Positions 5,942-8,296 of a stretch of DNA of 8,296 bases are shown in pieces. The DNA comes from Clostridia bacterium. Its GTDB lineage: Bacteria; Bacillota; Clostridia; Christensenellales; UBA1242. The DNA is taken from positions 1-8,296 of the forward strand of contig JAGCSP010000024.1 in the NCBI GenBank assembly GCA_017964105.1, written 5' to 3'. Each line of letters begins with the position of its first letter. Positions within the stretch are counted from its first letter, which is position 1. The translations under genes were made by a program, and so were the position numbers. A model generated the notes under the pieces. The model made no database searches and was not told where the DNA came from. It worked only from the letters and a program-made list of their open reading frames with translations.

Positions 5942-7882
5942 TTACTTTTTAGTTTTCTTTTCCACTTCTTTTGCTTGATTTACAAGGTCAGATAGTGATG
6001 CACGTTTCTTTTCAGAAGTTGGAGCAGGTTTAACAATTTCAATTGTTTCGTTTACATTCTTCTCCAATTCTTTTTGGTTTGCTTTTAAAGCATTATTTTC
6101 AGCTAAAATCTTTTTATTAAGTTCTTCTAGTTCTGCATCGCGTTTTGCTTTAGTAATCATTGCTGCGCGACCTTTTTCTAGTTCCTTGTTTTTACTTGCA
6201 AGATTTTTTTCTTTGCCTTCAAGTTCTTTTAGCTTTTCCACAAGTGTACTTTCTTGTTGTTCTAATGCTTTATTACGTTCATTTGCAAGACGTAGTTGTT
6301 CTTCTGCTTCTCTTGCTTTACGACGAAGTGCTTCTACCTCTGCATTAGATGTTGCCCCAGCAGATGGAGTATGTTTTTTACCTTCAACCACACTCTCCCT
6401 AAACTCTGGGCTAGTTAGATATGCTTTAAGATTTTTTACACCCTCAAGCTCTGCTTGTTTTGCTTGGAGCTCACCTGTAGCGGTATTAAGCATTGTTTGT
6501 GCATTGTTAAGCTCAATTTTGGTATCTTCATATTGTTGTGAAAGATTTGCAAGTTTTTCTTCCATCTCTTTGATTTTATTTTCTTGCTCATCCAAAATTG
6601 GTTGGTTTTGATCTACAACTGCGCTATTGATTTGGCCATAAATCTTATTTGCATACGATTTACCTTCTGCCATCATAGAACGTTCAACATCTGCTTTGCG
6701 TCTATCAATTTCTGCACGCAAGGAAGCAACTTCATTTTGCATATCTTGTTGTTGTTTGTTAAACCTAATGCTTGCAATTTCATAGTCTTTTTCTAATTGT
6801 TGCAATTTTTGTTGATCTTCTTTATAACGTTTTTTGATATAGTTTGCTTCAATGTTAACTGTTGTAGCATTTAATTGTTCGTTCAATTGTTTCAAACTTT
6901 CTCTTACTGCTTGTGCCTTACGTTCGAAATCTTTTGTAACTTCATCAAAACTCTTTTGATAGTTATACATTTCAGCTTCTTTGCTGTTGATTTGATCTGT
7001 AAGATTACGTTTTACATTAAAGTATTTTTCACTTTCTGTCATTGCACGTTCTAGCAATAATGCATTTTCAACGCCTAGGTCATCAAAGTTGAATTTTTCT
7101 AAGTTTCCGCCAGCAAGCTCTGCATCTTCTTTTTCTTTTTGCTCTTGCATAGCGCGTTTTTCTAAGTATTCTTGAAGAACAGGAATACCATCTTTAATTT
7201 CTTTCTTTGTAAATAACACTTCGTAGTCAATGTATTGAGGCATAGTTGTGCATGCCTTATTGATGTAACTTTCAAATGTGTGGAAATGATTGTAAATATC
7301 TGCAGTAATAGCAGCATTTCTTGCACGCAAGAAAATTGAGAATAATTGTCCAAGTACCAAAGCTAATGTTGGAGTAAGGGCAATTTTAAAGAATCCTTCA
7401 AATACATCGCCAACTGGGAATGTGTAGTTAATTGCAAGGCCCAAAAACAATGTAACTGTTGCAATTATATATGTAAAGATTATTGTTACAGCAGCGCCAT
7501 TTTTGTGCGCGCTAGATTTTAATGGTTGGTCAACACATGTAAGTGTATTCATATAATCAGAAGGTAATTTGTCTCTGTTTAACATAAATTGTTGCCAAGC
7601 ATATCTAAAGCTTTGAGGTACTTTTTTAAATTTGTTATTTACCTCAACAATGTTATCCTCATTGATGTATGGATTTTTGCTAAAATACTTATTCAATCCA
7701 TTAATGTTCTTCAACAATTTTATTTCATATGTGTGACGTGTACGAATAAACATGTACAAGATAAGTAAAACTGTGAGGCCTACTCCACCATATAGCAAGT
7801 ACTCCCATGAAATAACCCTAGCAGCTTCTTTCAAAAAATCACTAAGTGTATTGAAAATATCTAATGCTCCTAAAAATCTCAT
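5942..7882 (-). CDS. Three-TM membrane protein with a long coiled-coil tail, MotA/TolQ/ExbB-like topology
   Basis: A 646-residue protein of no family I can name with certainty. Counting from the ATG at 7882, TM1 lies at about 28-46 (LLYGGVGLTVLLILYMFI), followed by about 80 polar residues, TM2 at about 130-152 and TM3 at about 160-185 (ALTPTLALVLGQLFSIFL). Two stretches of coiled coil follow, about 234-489 and 514-614, rich in Glu, Lys, Gln and Ala, and a basic tail ends the protein. One short TM, a polar segment and a TM pair, then a cytoplasmic tail, is the layout of MotA/TolQ/ExbB proteins. ZorA-type members also carry very long tails. The family glycine motifs are not evident, so this is topology only. 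There is no Walker A, which argues against an SMC or SbcC protein. An in-frame TTG at 7930 is possible, but the ATG has AAAGGAG 9 nt upstream, and the TTG would lie only about 8 nt from the predicted transcript start. It appears monocistronic. Confidence 0.85.
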   Translation of the reverse strand: MRFLGALDIFNTLSDFLKEAARVISWEYLLYGGVGLTVLLILYMFIRTRHTYEIKLLKNINGLNKYFSKNPYINEDNIVEVNNKFKKVPQSFRYAWQQFMLNRDKLPSDYMNTLTCVDQPLKSSAHKNGAAVTIIFTYIIATVTLFLGLAINYTFPVGDVFEGFFKIALTPTLALVLGQLFSIFLRARNAAITADIYNHFHTFESYINKACTTMPQYIDYEVLFTKKEIKDGIPVLQEYLEKRAMQEQKEKEDAELAGGNLEKFNFDDLGVENALLLERAMTESEKYFNVKRNLTDQINSKEAEMYNYQKSFDEVTKDFERKAQAVRESLKQLNEQLNATTVNIEANYIKKRYKEDQQKLQQLEKDYEIASIRFNKQQQDMQNEVASLRAEIDRRKADVERSMMAEGKSYANKIYGQINSAVVDQNQPILDEQENKIKEMEEKLANLSQQYEDTKIELNNAQTMLNTATGELQAKQAELEGVKNLKAYLTSPEFRESVVEGKKHTPSAGATSNAEVEALRRKAREAEEQLRLANERNKALEQQESTLVEKLKELEGKEKNLASKNKELEKGRAAMITKAKRDAELEELNKKILAENNALKANQKELEKNVNETIEIVKPAPTSEKKRASLSDLVNQAKEVEKKTKK

Positions 7883-7891
7883 TCTCCATTT

Positions 7892-7898
7892 CTCCTTT
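7892..7898 (-). promoter_or_regulatory. Shine-Dalgarno deciding the start of the coiled-coil membrane protein
   Basis: On the minus strand this is AAAGGAG, 9 nt before the ATG at 7882. It favours the 646-residue form over the 662-residue form from TTG at 7930, which has no ribosome site. Confidence 0.82.
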
Positions 7899-7944
7899 AC
7901 GAATGTAGCACCAAAAACATTTGCGTGCAAATTTTTACAAGTAC

Positions 7945-7953
7945 ATTATAGCA
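7945..7953 (-). promoter_or_regulatory. Extended -10 promoter of the coiled-coil membrane protein gene
   Basis: On the minus strand TGC (7951-7953) precedes a perfect TATAAT (7945-7950), within TGTGCTATAAT. The -35 position holds only TTAGTA at 18 bp or TAGTAT at 17 bp, both poor. The extended -10 should compensate. The start would be near 7938 and the leader about 56 nt. Confidence 0.78.
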
Positions 7954-8000
7954 CAAGCAAAATTATTATACTAATATTTTGTGGTACTTTTTATATTTTA

Positions 8001-8020
8001 TGTGTATATAATATAGCACA
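8001..8020 (-). promoter_or_regulatory. Possible second, distal promoter with an overlapping inverted repeat
   Basis: On the minus strand TGTGCTATATT (TGC plus TATATT, 8010-8018) resembles the extended -10 sites upstream of the neighbouring genes, again with a poor -35. The same bases form an imperfect inverted repeat, TGTG-c-TATA / TATACACA around a 3-nt loop (8001-8020). No T run follows, so it is not a terminator for addA. It may be a weak extra promoter or a protein-binding site, or chance in AT-rich DNA. Confidence 0.3.
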
Positions 8021-8025
8021 ATGGC

Positions 8026-8296
8026 TTAGTTTATCCTAACAAATTTTTGCAAATAGAATGAATACAACAATTTATCTTTCACTTGCTTATGCTCTTTCTT
8101 AGATAACGCACTTGCATATAGATTAAGTTGCTTACTGTAAGTATTTGCAAGCGTTACTTCATCCGTTTTGTTTGTTTTAAAATCGATTAGCACAATATCA
8201 TTTGGGTTAACTATTGCAAGGTCTATTACGCCCTGAATGATTGTATATACATCTTTGCCATTTTCCACAAACTCGCTATGTTTTGCACGCATTGTG
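8026..8296 (-). CDS. addA: AddA helicase/nuclease, C-terminal nuclease end (5' part beyond the right edge)
   Basis: The last 90 codons of the large AddA subunit of the AddAB (RexAB) double-strand-break repair complex, open at the right edge. AddA combines a UvrD-type helicase with a C-terminal RecB-family nuclease and helps process DNA ends for RecA-dependent repair. The visible piece is the nuclease core. Counting from the methionine codon at 8290-8292, IIQGVIDLAI holds the metal-binding D24, VLIDFKTNK holds D37 and K39 of the D-x-K motif, and YSKQLNLYA holds Q55 and Y59 of the family QxxxY motif. LLYSFYLQKFVRI is the usual last strand. That methionine is internal, not the start. The stop is TAA at 8026-8028. 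No terminator separates it from the coiled-coil gene downstream, so read-through is possible. Helicase motifs and addB are outside the window. Confidence 0.93.
   Translation of the reverse strand, partial: TMRAKHSEFVENGKDVYTIIQGVIDLAIVNPNDIVLIDFKTNKTDEVTLANTYSKQLNLYASALSKKEHKQVKDKLLYSFYLQKFVRIN

Noticed and set aside
6160..6796. Plus-strand frames opposite the coiled-coil region
   Set aside because: Their Ser/Phe/Leu-rich products are what the reverse strand of Glu/Lys/Ala/Leu coiled-coil coding sequence gives.
5942..7882. SMC, SbcC or other coiled-coil ATPase
   Set aside because: No Walker A or ABC signature is present, and the N-terminal part is a membrane domain.
5942..8296. A Zorya or other multi-gene defence island
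   Set aside because: Only the ZorA-like topology is seen. No ZorB, ZorC or ZorD candidate lies in the window, and AddA is a housekeeping repair protein.
1..8296. CRISPR arrays, tRNA or rRNA genes, insertion sequences
   Set aside because: I found no regularly spaced direct repeats, cloverleaf-like segments, transposase-like proteins or terminal inverted repeats on reading both strands.

Overview
The window is AT-rich DNA from a low-GC bacterium, most likely an uncultured clostridia-like member of the Bacillota. The reasons are an AddA-type (Bacillota-style RecB-like) recombination nuclease, strong AAGGAG-type Shine-Dalgarno sites, sigma-A-type promoters often with an extended TGn -10 element, a BIG2-like lipoprotein and a YdjI-like SPFH/zinc-ribbon protein. 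TGA acts as a stop and the Trp codons checked are TGG, so the ordinary bacterial code applies. The lineage is an inference; no rRNA or other marker is present.

Layout from left to right. (1) 1-1540, minus: 513 N-terminal codons of a large membrane-anchored extracytoplasmic protein of unknown function. It is cut by the left edge, so it is easy to miss. A consensus promoter lies at 1610-1638. (2) 1696-3711, minus: a 671-residue lipoprotein built of tandem bacterial Ig-like modules, with a terminator at 1645-1668. (3) 3775-5074, minus: a two-gene operon. A YdjI-like SPFH protein with a C-terminal zinc ribbon starts at TTG, and is followed 10 nt later by a small DUF1858 redox-disulfide protein. 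It has its own promoter and terminator. (4) 5224-5910, plus: a protein with two PRC-barrel-like halves, transcribed divergently from the SPFH operon. (5) 5942-7882, minus: a membrane protein with three predicted TM segments and a very long coiled-coil tail. It converges on the PRC gene and shares a bidirectional terminator with it. (6) 8026-8296, minus: the C-terminal nuclease end of AddA, cut by the right edge.

Most of the window concerns the cell envelope: a surface lipoprotein, an anchored exported protein, an SPFH membrane-stress-type scaffold and a membrane/coiled-coil protein. No gene cluster forms an obvious defence or biosynthetic system. The least explained gene is the membrane/coiled-coil protein. 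Its TM order and long tail resemble MotA/TolQ/ExbB relatives such as ZorA, but no MotB/ZorB-like partner lies next to it here and the diagnostic motifs are not clear. No tRNA, rRNA, CRISPR array, transposase or riboswitch was seen.
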